A DNA stretch of 64,000 nt from Massilia eburnea (lineage in GTDB: Bacteria; Pseudomonadota; Gammaproteobacteria; Burkholderiales; Burkholderiaceae_D). Position 1 is the stretch's first letter. Each line of letters opens with the position of its first letter. The DNA lies in assembly GCF_009720745.1 (NCBI RefSeq), contig NZ_WNKX01000001.1:434001-498000 (forward strand), given 5' to 3'. Positions 45,554 through 54,773 of this stretch are shown piece after piece. A model generated the notes under the pieces. That model was not told the DNA's origin, ran no database searches, and was given only the letters and a program-made list of their open reading frames with translations. A program made the position numbers and the translations under genes.

Positions 45554-46967
45554 AGCCCATGATGGCCTTCGGTTCGAGATAGGCTTCCAATCCATGGATG
45601 CCGAACTCGCGGCCCAGGCCCGATTGCCTGAACCCGCCGAACGGCGCCAAGGGTTCATCATACAGCCCATTGACGAACACCCTGCCTGCCACAATCTGCG
45701 ACGCCACGCGGTTGGCGCGCGCCACATCGCCGGAAAAGACATAGGCATGCAGGCCGTAGTCCGTGTCGTTGGCGATCTGCACGGCTTCTTCCTCCGTGCG
45801 GTAGCTGATGATCGACAGCACGGGGCCGAAAATCTCTTCACGTGCGATGGCCATGCCGTTATGCACGTTGGCGAATACAGTGGGCCGCACGAAATTGCCC
45901 GCTTCCAGCCCTTGCGGCTTGCCTTCGCCGCCAACCAGCAGCTCCGCGCCCTCTTCCAGGCCCAGGCGGATATAGTGCTGCACGCGCTCCCACTGGCGGC
46001 GGCTGACCATCGGGCCGATGCGCGTGGCCGGGTCGCGCGGGTCCCCGACCTTCAGCCTGGACATTTCGGCAGCAGCCAGGCGCTTGGCATCGTCCAGCCG
46101 GTGCAGCGGCACCAGCAGGCGCGTGCCGGCCAGGCATGCCTGGCCGCTGTTGAAAGTTGCCGCCGCAATGGCCAAGGGCATGGCTTTCTCGAAATTGGCG
46201 TCGTCCAGCAATACAGTGGGCGATTTGCCGCCCAGCTCCAGCGTCACCCGCTTCATGGTCTCCACAGCACCGCGCGCAATAGCCTTGCCCACTGCGGTGG
46301 AACCAGTGAAGGAGATTTTCGCCACGTCGGGATGGCGTACGATTTCGGCGCCGGCCGTGTCACCGCGGCCGGTGATGATGTTGAACACGCCCGGCGGCAG
46401 GCCGGCCCGGTGCAGCAGACCGGTGAGGACCGCGGTCTGCATTGCGCTCATTTCGCTGGGCTTGATCACCGCCGTACTGCCGGAAGCAATGGCCATCGCC
46501 AGCTTGCCGCAGATGAAGCTGTAGTTCGCGTTCCAGGGCGTCACCAGGCCCGCCACGCCGAGCGGCACCATCTGCACGCGCGCACTGCCAAGCTGGCGCA
46601 CGAAGTCGTAGCCGGCCAACAGCTCTTTCGCGACGGCGAAGCTGGCTGCGGCGCGGCGCACCGTGCCCGTGGTAGTGGCCAGCGGGCCGCCGTATTCGTC
46701 CAGCATGGCTTCGATCAATTCGTGCTCGCCTTCGCGCACGGCATCGTGCAGGCGTTGCAGCGTGTCCATGCGTTGTTCCCGGCTGCTGCCGGAAAGCGCA
46801 GGGTAAGCGGCTTTGGCGGCGGCGATGGCACGCTGCGCATCCGTCTCATCCGCCAGGCGCACGCGGGTCAGCGGAGCGCCGGTGGATGGGTTGGCAAACT
46901 CCATGAATTCGCTGCCGTGCGGCGTGACGAATTCACCGTTGATGTAGAGGTGGTCGATGGTTTTCAT
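45537..46967 (-). CDS. Aldehyde dehydrogenase family protein
   Basis: NAD(P)-dependent aldehyde dehydrogenase of 476 aa. The general base E244 is in L-E-L-G-G-K-S-P and the catalytic C278 in S-G-Q-A-C-L-A-G, 34 residues apart as in characterised enzymes. The C-terminal E-E-I-F-G-P-V-L and P-F-G-G-F-R-Q-S-G-L-G-R-E motifs are intact. Upstream of and overlapping the AraC regulator gene. Substrate unknown. Confidence 0.93.
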   Translation of the reverse strand: MKTIDHLYINGEFVTPHGSEFMEFANPSTGAPLTRVRLADETDAQRAIAAAKAAYPALSGSSREQRMDTLQRLHDAVREGEHELIEAMLDEYGGPLATTTGTVRRAAASFAVAKELLAGYDFVRQLGSARVQMVPLGVAGLVTPWNANYSFICGKLAMAIASGSTAVIKPSEMSAMQTAVLTGLLHRAGLPPGVFNIITGRGDTAGAEIVRHPDVAKISFTGSTAVGKAIARGAVETMKRVTLELGGKSPTVLLDDANFEKAMPLAIAAATFNSGQACLAGTRLLVPLHRLDDAKRLAAAEMSRLKVGDPRDPATRIGPMVSRRQWERVQHYIRLGLEEGAELLVGGEGKPQGLEAGNFVRPTVFANVHNGMAIAREEIFGPVLSIISYRTEEEAVQIANDTDYGLHAYVFSGDVARANRVASQIVAGRVFVNGLYDEPLAPFGGFRQSGLGREFGIHGLEAYLEPKAIMGYETTL

Positions 46968-47011
46968 GCCCCCATCTTAGGCGCGCCGGGCCCGGATGCG
47001 GTAGAACAAAA

Positions 47012-48475
47012 CTAGGCGATGATTGCCTGATCCTGCCGGTACAGGCGTTCCAGCACTTCCTTTGTAATGGCTATAAAGAGGGCACTGGCCGGCGCCAGTT
47101 CCGGCGTCTCCGCTTCGCGCAACTGCCGCCACAGGTCCGCCACCTGTTCTTCGCGTGCGGCGACGGCGGTCTCCACTTCCTCCTGCCAGAAGGCGGGCGC
47201 TTCGCCCTCCACGAAATTGCCGCGGCCCCGGCCGAAGTGGGCAACGGCGAGGTAGCGCAGCACGCTGGACACCAGCAGCGTGCGCAGGAATTCATCCGAC
47301 AGCGTGATCACCGGCACTTTGCGGTCGGTGCCGACATTGAAGCCCCAGGCGGCGCCGGAAAACGCCAGCGCGCCGATCACGCCGCCCAGCAGTGCTCCAG
47401 TACCCAATGTCAGCCCGCCCGCGGCCAGGTCGGCCGACAGGCCCGTAGCGGCGCCCGACATGATGGCGCCCAGCAGTGCAGCCTGCGCTTTCTCCACCGG
47501 CGCCTTCACCACGAAATTGCTGCTGACGCGGGCATTGATTTTTGGCGCTTCGCTGGGATCGAGCCTGTGCAGCGCCAGCAGGTGCACCGTCGCCTGTCCG
47601 ATCGCGATATTGAGGCGGCCGATCAGGGTGTTCATTGCCCTTTCCTGCCGCTTGCGATCCTCACCCTTGCCGATGCCGATGACTTTCAGCGCGGAAGTAA
47701 GCATGCCCCGTTCCACCCTTTCCACGACCTGCTTGTCGCGCACGGCGTCGGTCAGCTGTTGCGCCATCACCGCCATGGATTGTTTGAAACGGCGGGCATT
47801 GGTTTCTTCCCACACCGAGAACAGGCGCTCATAACCTTCCTGTTTGGGTGGCCCTACCAGCGCGCCCAGCGCATCGTAGAACACCCGTTCATGCACCCAG
47901 CAACGCGCGAATGCATCCAGCGGCAGCACTTCGCGCACCTGGCCGAATTGCAGCATGAAGTCTTTCCAGCGCAGCAGCTCCGACTGTTCTTCCGGCAGCG
48001 GGCGCGGTGGCCCCATCTGGTTCAGCAGCACCAGAACGGGTTTGCCCAGCCAATCGAGGATGCGCATTTCGGCCGGAATGTAGCCGGCATCGCCCGGGTT
48101 CTCGGTGGAGTTGACCAGGTAGAGCACCACGTCGGCTTCGTCACGCGCGGCGCGCAATGCTTGCTGGCTAAGCCAGAACGGGCGGTCGCGATAGCGGTCC
48201 AGCACTTCGCGCAGGAACCAGCCAAGCGGGTTGCCCATCATGGCCAGACGCTTCATCAAGCGTACCGAATCGCCGAATCCCGGCGTATCCCACAGCACAA
48301 GGCGGTCGCCATGCTGTGTTTGCATCAAAGCGTGCGCTTCGGCGAAGGCCGTGACGTGGGCCGCGTCGCGCACTTCGCCGACGTCGGTGCCCAACAAGGT
48401 GCGCGCCAATGTGGTCTTGCCGTTATTGGTGTGCGAGACCAGCGCCAGCTGGATGGTGACCGGGGCGCCGCTCAT
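47012..48475 (-). CDS. GTPase with DUF3482 domain
   Basis: A 487-aa predicted GTP-binding protein. The P-loop V-S-H-T-N-N-G-K-T-T is at about residues 13-22, an atypical G1 with Asn-Asn before Gly-Lys-Thr. G3 is W-D-T-P-G-F-G near residue 60, and L-L-N-Q-M-G stands where N-K-x-D is expected, so G4 is degenerate. The C-terminal half (about 300-400) contains Gly/Ala-rich hydrophobic stretches (G-A-L-L-G-G-V-I-G-A-L-A) suggestive of membrane insertion. Its start overlaps the DUF2868 gene by 4 nt. The two families co-occur, so they probably form a membrane-associated GTPase system of unknown function. Confidence 0.82.
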   Translation of the reverse strand: MSGAPVTIQLALVSHTNNGKTTLARTLLGTDVGEVRDAAHVTAFAEAHALMQTQHGDRLVLWDTPGFGDSVRLMKRLAMMGNPLGWFLREVLDRYRDRPFWLSQQALRAARDEADVVLYLVNSTENPGDAGYIPAEMRILDWLGKPVLVLLNQMGPPRPLPEEQSELLRWKDFMLQFGQVREVLPLDAFARCWVHERVFYDALGALVGPPKQEGYERLFSVWEETNARRFKQSMAVMAQQLTDAVRDKQVVERVERGMLTSALKVIGIGKGEDRKRQERAMNTLIGRLNIAIGQATVHLLALHRLDPSEAPKINARVSSNFVVKAPVEKAQAALLGAIMSGAATGLSADLAAGGLTLGTGALLGGVIGALAFSGAAWGFNVGTDRKVPVITLSDEFLRTLLVSSVLRYLAVAHFGRGRGNFVEGEAPAFWQEEVETAVAAREEQVADLWRQLREAETPELAPASALFIAITKEVLERLYRQDQAIIA

Positions 48476-49878
48476 GCTGCGCCTCCATCGACGGTTTCAG
48501 GCGCCAGCAAGTCCACCACCCTGGGTTCTGCGCCGTGCAGGATGCAGAATTCGCGCCACAGCTCGATGCGCTCACGCAGTCGGCTGGCGTCGGTACGCGC
48601 CGCCATTGCCGACTGGTCGAGCAGCGCCACCAGGCGCTTGCCCCGGCCCAGCGCCGCGAGAAAGACGCCGTGGTTCTCCTGCTCCGGCGTGGCGGCAATG
48701 CCGAACAACACCGCATTGGTCACCCCTTCTCCCGCCTCCAGCGGCGGCGCTTCACTGCCATAAGCTACCTGCGGCAGCAGGCGCACGCGGGCCTGCTCTC
48801 CCAGCATGTCCTGGGCCACGACATCCAGTCCCTTGCTGCGCGCCTCATCCACCGTCAGGCTGTAAGGCAGCACGCGCAACAGGCCCGGTTCCCCGCCGGC
48901 CGCCACCGACAATTGGTGGAAGTAAGGCTGGTCCATGTCGAGCGGGAAGCGCTGGCGCAAGAACATGGCGCGCAGCGCGGCCACGAGGCCCAGGACAATG
49001 CGCGGAAGAATCACGTACAGCAGCAGGCTCGCCGCATACAGGTGGACCCAGCGCGCGCCGTTGCCGGGGTGCGCCGCGCTCCAGTCCTGCAGCGAGCGGA
49101 CCTCGGCCAGCGAAAAGCCCTGCAGGCCAAATACCAGTTCCGCCGGCATGAACACCAGCGATAGTAATTGGTGCACCTGGCCCGCATTCAGGAAGGTGCT
49201 TTCCCAGCCGGCGGCATATTGTTCGACAATGCCGCGCGAATACAGCGACAGCACGGCGCCAATCGCAAATGCCGCGGCCGACCAATGCAGGATGCGTGCA
49301 ATGCGCGCCATGTTCAGCCGCGCACTGAGGCGGGCCCAGTCCACCATGAATTGCAGGACACCGGCAGACAATGCGTGCGGCAGGCGGCGCGGCACATGCC
49401 CGCCCCCCAGTCCCATGCGATTGGCCAGGCCGCGCCGCAAGCCGGCGCGGCGCGCCGGCAGAACCGCCCAAACGACGATCAGAAGGTAGACCAACAAATT
49501 CCAGGCGATGATGCCGAGAAGGGGACGCGACAGCAGGTCGACGCGGTGCGCATTGCTGAAATGCTCCGCCATGCTGCCCACCAGCAGCGCTGCCAGCGGC
49601 AGCAGCCAGCTGGCGCCCCACAAGCCGCTGTGGCCTTTCGCAACGCCGGCAAAAAGCTTGTGGCGCGACGCCAGGCGTTTGAGCAGCTGGTCCGCGCGAT
49701 GGTAAAGGAAATTGGGAAGCGTGGCTGCCGAACGGGATTCTGCGGCTTGCCAGTGCGCCAGTTCGCGCGCAGTGCGGCTGGCGAATTTGCGGTCATCCTC
49801 GGTCAGCACTTCCTTTTGCCGGTCAGCCTCCTCAATCGCCTTGACCAGCAAGATGGCACGAGCTGTCTTTTCTTTCAT
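48472..49878 (-). CDS. DUF2868 family membrane protein
   Basis: A 468-aa integral membrane protein of unknown function. It has an N-terminal cytoplasmic helical region (about 1-85), hydrophobic segments at about 90-115, 130-155, 205-230 and 285-310, and a C-terminal soluble domain (about 320-468). Start 49878 (M-K-E-K-T-A-R-A) follows GGAGGG; the longer frame adds an implausible Cys-rich leader. Coupled by ATGA to the DUF3482 GTPase gene downstream, its likely partner. Confidence 0.8.
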   Translation of the reverse strand: MKEKTARAILLVKAIEEADRQKEVLTEDDRKFASRTARELAHWQAAESRSAATLPNFLYHRADQLLKRLASRHKLFAGVAKGHSGLWGASWLLPLAALLVGSMAEHFSNAHRVDLLSRPLLGIIAWNLLVYLLIVVWAVLPARRAGLRRGLANRMGLGGGHVPRRLPHALSAGVLQFMVDWARLSARLNMARIARILHWSAAAFAIGAVLSLYSRGIVEQYAAGWESTFLNAGQVHQLLSLVFMPAELVFGLQGFSLAEVRSLQDWSAAHPGNGARWVHLYAASLLLYVILPRIVLGLVAALRAMFLRQRFPLDMDQPYFHQLSVAAGGEPGLLRVLPYSLTVDEARSKGLDVVAQDMLGEQARVRLLPQVAYGSEAPPLEAGEGVTNAVLFGIAATPEQENHGVFLAALGRGKRLVALLDQSAMAARTDASRLRERIELWREFCILHGAEPRVVDLLAPETVDGGAA

Positions 49879-49987
49879 CAGCCCTCCACACAGGCAGCAG
49901 CAATATTGATTGCACTCATGCACCGAGTGTACCACCAGTCATTCCTGCCAACAGCCACGCACCGTTGATGGTATCAGCCCGCCATGT

Positions 49988-50001
49988 GGAAACGTTCCCA
50001 C
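49988..50001. promoter_or_regulatory. LacI-type operator O1 (imperfect)
   Basis: TGGAAACGTTCCCA, one base away from the perfect palindrome of the other sites, lies about 32 bp upstream of the -35 box. It could permit repression by looping with the downstream sites. Confidence 0.6.
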
Positions 50002-50032
50002 TTTCGTTGCGCATAACGTACGTTCAGGCTGT

Positions 50033-50061
50033 TGACTTCAAATTTTGAACGGTGCTATATT
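50033..50061 (+). promoter_or_regulatory. Sigma70 promoter of the TonB receptor operon
   Basis: TTGACT (50033-50038), 17-bp spacer, TATATT (50056-50061). The start is predicted near 50068, just before operator O2. Confidence 0.75.
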
Positions 50062-50074
50062 GCGCTGACCAGAA

Positions 50075-50088
50075 TGGAAACGTTTCCA
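50075..50088. promoter_or_regulatory. LacI-type operator O2
   Basis: The perfect palindrome TGGAAACGTTTCCA starts about 7 bp after the predicted transcription start, the standard position for a LacI-family repressor. Confidence 0.75.
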
Positions 50089-50180
50089 GTTTGATGACGG
50101 AAACCCCACACTTCCTGCCGATTCCCGGCGTATTTTATTGACAATCGATTTTGCTGCCCCTAGTATTTTGAAGCATGACG

Positions 50181-50194
50181 TGGAAACGTTTCCA
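50181..50194. promoter_or_regulatory. LacI-type operator O3
   Basis: A second perfect copy of TGGAAACGTTTCCA lies within the leader, 46 nt before the TonB receptor start codon. It would act as a roadblock or auxiliary site. Confidence 0.7.
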
Positions 50195-50239
50195 TGCTGG
50201 TTGGGGAGGCGGCCAGACTATAAGAACCAAGGAGACCAA

Positions 50240-53215
50240 ATGCACTATCCAAAGGCGAAGCAGACCTTGATGAGCCTTGCAGTAGCGACGGCCTGCGCGG
50301 CGCTCATCGCACCAGCGCAGGCACAGGAATCGGACCAGGCAGGCGCTGCCCCCGCCCCTTCCAGTAGCGGCGACGTAACGACGGTGGTAGTGACCGGCCT
50401 GCGTGCCAGCCTGGGTTCTTCGATGAACCTGAAGCGCAATGCCGACGGTATCGTCGACGGCATTGTGGCAGCCGATATCGGCAAGTTCCCGGACACTAAC
50501 CTGGCCGAATCGCTGCAGCGTATCAGCGGCGTGTCGATCGACCGCTCCATCGGCGAGGGCTCCAAAGTCACCGTGCGCGGCGTGGGCCCCGATTTCAACC
50601 TGGTGCTGCTCAACGGCCGCCAGATGCCGACCTCCAACCTGGGCGACCTCAATGGCCGCGCCTTCGACTTCGCCAACCTGGCATCGGAAGCGATCTCGCA
50701 GATCCAGGTGTACAAGACCGGCCGCGCGGAAACCCCGACCGGCGGCATCGGCGCCACCCTCAATGTGATGACCGCGCGTCCGCTGGATCGCCCGGGCCTG
50801 TTGGCCAGCATCGGCGCCAAAGCGGTGCATGACACCTCGCACAACAACCTGCCCGGCGACGTGAAGCGGGGCAGTTCCACCACGCCGGAAATTTCGGGCA
50901 TCTACAGCAATACTTTCGACGACAACCGCATCGGCGTGGCGTTGAGCGCCAGCTATCAGGAGCGCAACCTGGGCTTCAACCAGGCGGCCGTATCGAATGG
51001 CTGGCGCGGCCCGTTCCGCGGCGATGAAAACAACTGGGGCACCATCCCGCAACCGGGCACGGACGGAGCGGACCGCATCACCAACCGCCCGAAGCCGACC
51101 GACGTCTATTCGGTGCCGCAGAACCTGAACTACAACATGAACGGTGTACAGCGCCAGCGTACCAATGGCCAGCTGACCCTGCAGTGGGCGCCGGTCAAGC
51201 AGCTGACCACCACGCTTGACTATACCTATTCCGAAAACAAGATCCAGACCCGCCGCCAGGACTTGTCGGCATGGTTCAACTTCGGACCGTCCAGCAGCAC
51301 CTGGAGCAACGGTCCGGTTGCCGCGCCGCTGGTGTACACGGAGCTGATCCCGGCCGGCAACTCCGACATCGCCATGGGCGGCGCCGACTTCGCCACCAGG
51401 ACCCAGAACAAGTCGCTCGGCTTCAATGCCGCATGGAAGACCGATGGCCTAAAGCTGGAACTGGACGTGCACAAGTCCACCGCAGAATCGAAAGCCGACA
51501 GCCCGTTCGGTTCCAGCAATGTGCTGGGCACGGCGAGCTTCAGCCGGGGCGATACCACGGCCGACTTCCGCCAGGACTTCCCCGTGCTGAGCATCAAGGG
51601 CGCCGACTTTGCCGCCGCGCCGCAGCAGGTAACCGGTTCCGTATTCCAGAACGGCTATATGAAGGGCGAAGTCGACCAGGCGCAGTTCCGCGGCAGCCTG
51701 AAAGTGCTGGAAGCGTCCAACCTGAATTTCGGCCTGGCCTCGACCGAAGTAAAAAACCGCTCCGCCTTCTCGACCCAGCAGCGCGACACCTGGGGCGGCG
51801 CCACCAAGCCGTCGGACTACCCTGCCAGCATGTTCCACCAGGAGTCGCTGCGCCAGTACTTCGACCAGATCGAAGGCAGCGGCAACCCGGCCCTGTTCAA
51901 CCAGTTCTACACTTTCAACTTCGCCGACCTGCGGGCCCAAGCTGCAAAGGCCAGCGGCCTGCCCGACCTGTACCTGCCGAAAAACACCTTCGACACCGAC
52001 CAGCGCACCACTGAGAAGTCGAAGAGCGCCTATGTGCAGTTCGGTACCGACTGGGATACCGCGATTCCGATGCATACCAATGTCGGCCTGCGCTACGAAA
52101 CGACGGACGTGGTCTCCACCGCGCTGGTGCCGGCGGCAACCACCATCAGCTGGGTTTCGGCCAACGAATTCCCGGTCGCCTTCGGTCCCGCCACCTTCAC
52201 CACATTGAACGGCAAATACCACCACGTGCTGCCCAGCGTGGACTGGGATGCCGACATCCGTTCGGATATGAAGCTGCGCGCCAGTTACGGCGAAACCATC
52301 GGCCGCCCGCGCTACGACCAGATCCAGGGCGGCACCACGCTGAATACCCTGGCCCGCGTCTTCGGCGGCACCGGCTCGCAGGGCAACCCGCAATTGAAAC
52401 CGGTCAAGTCGAAAAACCTGGACCTGTCGCTCGAGTGGTACTACGGCCCGCAAAGCTTCGCCTCGCTCGGCCTGTTCCACAAGGACCTGGAAAACTACGC
52501 CGGCCAGTCCAAGATCACGGCCACACCGTTCAACCTGCATACCCCTGTCGGCGGCGCGCTGTGGAACGAGGCGGTCAGCCAGGGTGCCTGCGGCAATGAC
52601 CTGGTCTGCATCCGCAACTACATCTTCCGCAACCACCCGACCGCGCCGGGCGTGACGCGCGGCGCCGACGACCCTAGCGGCAACGCCACCGGCACCATTG
52701 TCGGCCAGCCTGGCGATCCGGTACTGCCGTTCGAGATCACCACCTTCTCCAACCAGAAGAAGGACAAGATCAAGGGCGCCGAGCTCAATGTGCAGCATAT
52801 GTTCGGCAATTCCGGCTTTGGCATATCGGCCAACTACACCTGGGTTGATTCGGGCCTGAAGTACGACAACTACAAGATCGGCGAGCAGTTCGCGCTGGTC
52901 GGCCTGAGCAACTCGGCCAACCTGGTCGGCATCTACGAAGACAAGAACTGGACCATCCGCGCGGCCTACAACTGGCGCGACAAGTTCCTGTCCTCGACCT
53001 TTGACGGCTCGGGGCCGAACCCGAACTATACGGAGGCCTACGGCCAGCTGGACTTGAGCGTCGGCTACGCGTTCAGCGAGAAGCTGAGCGTGCAGTTCGA
53101 AGCGATCAACCTGACCAACGAAATCCAGCGGGTGCACGGCCGCGCCGAAACCATGGCGCTGTTTGTGACCCAATCAGGACCGCGTTACATGCTGGGCGCC
53201 CGTTACAAGTTCTGA
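50240..53215 (+). CDS. TonB-dependent receptor (Xanthomonas/Caulobacter carbohydrate type)
   Basis: A 991-aa outer-membrane active transporter, probably for beta-glucoside oligosaccharides. The signal peptide ends at A-Q-A near residue 28. The TonB box/plug region (V-V-V-T-G-L-R-A-S-L, then A-D-I-G-K-F-P-D-T-N-L-A-E-S-L-Q-R) is the signature of the large proteobacterial subfamily often found beside glycoside hydrolases. The barrel ends in Y-M-L-G-A-R-Y-K-F with terminal Phe. ATG 50240 follows AAGGAGA. Its TGA overlaps the next ATG by 1 nt, coupling it to the halogenase-like gene. LacI-type operators before it and before the GH1 gene link import with hydrolysis. Substrate is inferred from context. 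Confidence 0.92.
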   Translation: MHYPKAKQTLMSLAVATACAALIAPAQAQESDQAGAAPAPSSSGDVTTVVVTGLRASLGSSMNLKRNADGIVDGIVAADIGKFPDTNLAESLQRISGVSIDRSIGEGSKVTVRGVGPDFNLVLLNGRQMPTSNLGDLNGRAFDFANLASEAISQIQVYKTGRAETPTGGIGATLNVMTARPLDRPGLLASIGAKAVHDTSHNNLPGDVKRGSSTTPEISGIYSNTFDDNRIGVALSASYQERNLGFNQAAVSNGWRGPFRGDENNWGTIPQPGTDGADRITNRPKPTDVYSVPQNLNYNMNGVQRQRTNGQLTLQWAPVKQLTTTLDYTYSENKIQTRRQDLSAWFNFGPSSSTWSNGPVAAPLVYTELIPAGNSDIAMGGADFATRTQNKSLGFNAAWKTDGLKLELDVHKSTAESKADSPFGSSNVLGTASFSRGDTTADFRQDFPVLSIKGADFAAAPQQVTGSVFQNGYMKGEVDQAQFRGSLKVLEASNLNFGLASTEVKNRSAFSTQQRDTWGGATKPSDYPASMFHQESLRQYFDQIEGSGNPALFNQFYTFNFADLRAQAAKASGLPDLYLPKNTFDTDQRTTEKSKSAYVQFGTDWDTAIPMHTNVGLRYETTDVVSTALVPAATTISWVSANEFPVAFGPATFTTLNGKYHHVLPSVDWDADIRSDMKLRASYGETIGRPRYDQIQGGTTLNTLARVFGGTGSQGNPQLKPVKSKNLDLSLEWYYGPQSFASLGLFHKDLENYAGQSKITATPFNLHTPVGGALWNEAVSQGACGNDLVCIRNYIFRNHPTAPGVTRGADDPSGNATGTIVGQPGDPVLPFEITTFSNQKKDKIKGAELNVQHMFGNSGFGISANYTWVDSGLKYDNYKIGEQFALVGLSNSANLVGIYEDKNWTIRAAYNWRDKFLSSTFDGSGPNPNYTEAYGQLDLSVGYAFSEKLSVQFEAINLTNEIQRVHGRAETMALFVTQSGPRYMLGARYKF

Positions 53216-54765
53216 TGGCAAGCAACGCGATCCGACAAGTGGTCGTCATGGGTGGCGGTTCGGCCGGCTGGCTGGCCGCCGCCATCCTTGCGGCTGACCA
53301 CCCTGCCGATCAGCCGGGGGGCCTGCAGGTCACCCTGGTCGAATCGCCCGACGTGCCGATCATCGGCGTGGGCGAAGGCACCTGGCCCACCATGCGCGAC
53401 ACGCTGCGCCGCATCGGTGTCTCAGAATCCGTCTTTTTCCGCGAGTGCGACGCCGCCTTCAAGCAGGGCTCGCGCTTCAACCGCTGGGTGACCGGAGCGG
53501 CGGACGACGTCTACTTCCATCCATTCGTCCTGCCGCAAGGGTATGGCGAGGCCAATCTCGCCGAACGCTGGCAGCAGGCGCATTCGCATATCCCTTTCGC
53601 CGACCTGGCCAGCTTCCAGCCCCACTTGTGCGTCAGCGGCAAGGCGCCCAAACAGCCGTCCACTCCGGAATTTGCAGCGGTGGCCAATTATGGCTACCAC
53701 CTGGACGCGGGCAAGTTTGCCGTCTTCCTGCGCAAGCATTGCACCGAACGGCTTGGCGTGCGGCATGTGCTTGACCACATCACCTCCATCGCAACGGCGC
53801 CGAACGGCGACATCAGCGCTCTGCAGGGTGCGAGCCACGGTCCCCTGGCGGGCGACCTGTTCATCGACTGCACGGGCCTGCAATCGCGCCTGCTTGGCCA
53901 GCATTACGAAGTCCCCTTCCTGCCGCAAAAGCACGTGCTGTTCAACGACAGCGCCCTGGCGGTGCAGATCCCCTATCCGTCCGCAGACAGTCCGATTGCG
54001 TCGCAGACCAGTTCCACCGCCCAGCGCAGTGGCTGGATCTGGGACATCGGCCTGCCCGCACGGCGCGGTATCGGTCACGTCTACTCCAGTGCCCACAGCA
54101 GCGACGAAGATGCCGAACGCGCTTTGCGCCAGTACATTGTCGACAGCGGCGGTCCGCCAGACATTCCATCGCCGCGCAAGCTGACCTTCAATCCCGGCTA
54201 CCGTGAACAATTCTGGCACCGTAACTGCGTCGCCATCGGCCTGTCGGCAGGTTTTATCGAACCGCTGGAAGCGTCGGCGCTGGCCATGGTCGAACTCTCC
54301 GCCAGCATGCTGAGCGAGGAAATGCCCGCTACGCGCGGCATCATGGACCTGGCCGCGCGCCGTTTCAATGACGCCTTCCGCTATCGCTGGGAACGCGTGA
54401 TCGACTTCCTCAAACTGCATTATGTGCTGAGCAAACGCCGCGACTCGCCCTACTGGATCGACAACCGCGAATCGGTGCCGGCGCGGCTGGCCGAGATGCT
54501 CGCGCTTTGGCGCCACCGCCAGCCGTCGCGCTACGACTTCGGCCGCGCCGACGAAGTCTTCCCATCGGCCAGCTGGCAATATGTCCTCTACGGCATGGGC
54601 TTCCGAAGTGAAGCCGGCGGCGGCATCCGCCGGCGTGACAACGACCAGGCGGCCGACAACTATTTCCGTGAAGCTGCCAGCCTGACCCACAGGATGCTGG
54701 CAGCCCTGCCGACCAACCGCGAGCTGATCGACCATATCCGTCGCCACGGCTTGCCCACCATCTGA
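53215..54765 (+). CDS. Tryptophan halogenase-like flavoprotein (degenerate motifs)
   Basis: A 516-aa flavin-dependent halogenase homologue. The FAD motif V-V-M-G-G-G-S-A-G-W is near residues 9-18, then G-V-G-E-G-T-W-P-T. The Lys that activates HOCl in PrnA (K79) corresponds to K83 in A-A-F-K-Q-G. The family W-x-W-x-I-P motif is altered to W274-I-W276-D-I-G279, and the active-site E-S pair (PrnA E346/S347) reads E352-A353. So halogenation is doubtful although FAD binding should persist. Coupled to the TonB receptor and followed 8 nt later by sapC. The role in a sugar locus is unknown; modification of a carbohydrate or of the receptor are speculative options. Confidence 0.82.
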   Translation: MASNAIRQVVVMGGGSAGWLAAAILAADHPADQPGGLQVTLVESPDVPIIGVGEGTWPTMRDTLRRIGVSESVFFRECDAAFKQGSRFNRWVTGAADDVYFHPFVLPQGYGEANLAERWQQAHSHIPFADLASFQPHLCVSGKAPKQPSTPEFAAVANYGYHLDAGKFAVFLRKHCTERLGVRHVLDHITSIATAPNGDISALQGASHGPLAGDLFIDCTGLQSRLLGQHYEVPFLPQKHVLFNDSALAVQIPYPSADSPIASQTSSTAQRSGWIWDIGLPARRGIGHVYSSAHSSDEDAERALRQYIVDSGGPPDIPSPRKLTFNPGYREQFWHRNCVAIGLSAGFIEPLEASALAMVELSASMLSEEMPATRGIMDLAARRFNDAFRYRWERVIDFLKLHYVLSKRRDSPYWIDNRESVPARLAEMLALWRHRQPSRYDFGRADEVFPSASWQYVLYGMGFRSEAGGGIRRRDNDQAADNYFREAASLTHRMLAALPTNRELIDHIRRHGLPTI

Positions 54766-54773
54766 GGACCATC

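Larger units (their letters stand above)
49879..50239. promoter_or_regulatory. 361-bp regulatory region of the TonB receptor operon
   Basis: This gap separates the leftward DUF2868 gene from the rightward TonB receptor operon. It holds a consensus promoter (50033-50061), three LacI-type palindromes (49988, 50075, 50181) and AAGGAGA before the start codon. A long leader (about 170 nt from predicted start to ATG) contains the third operator. I see no gene here; the open frame from TTG 50138 is unsupported. Confidence 0.7.

Noticed and set aside
45554..45934. N-terminal extension of the AraC-type regulator
   Set aside because: It reads the aldehyde dehydrogenase gene in another frame; the conserved regulator starts at 45553.
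49879..49935. Cys-rich leader before the DUF2868 protein
   Set aside because: The Shine-Dalgarno sequence GGAGGG supports the ATG at 49878; the leader lacks one.
50138..50239. TTG start for the TonB receptor
   Set aside because: It would precede the signal peptide by 34 residues and cover an operator; AAGGAGA supports ATG 50240.
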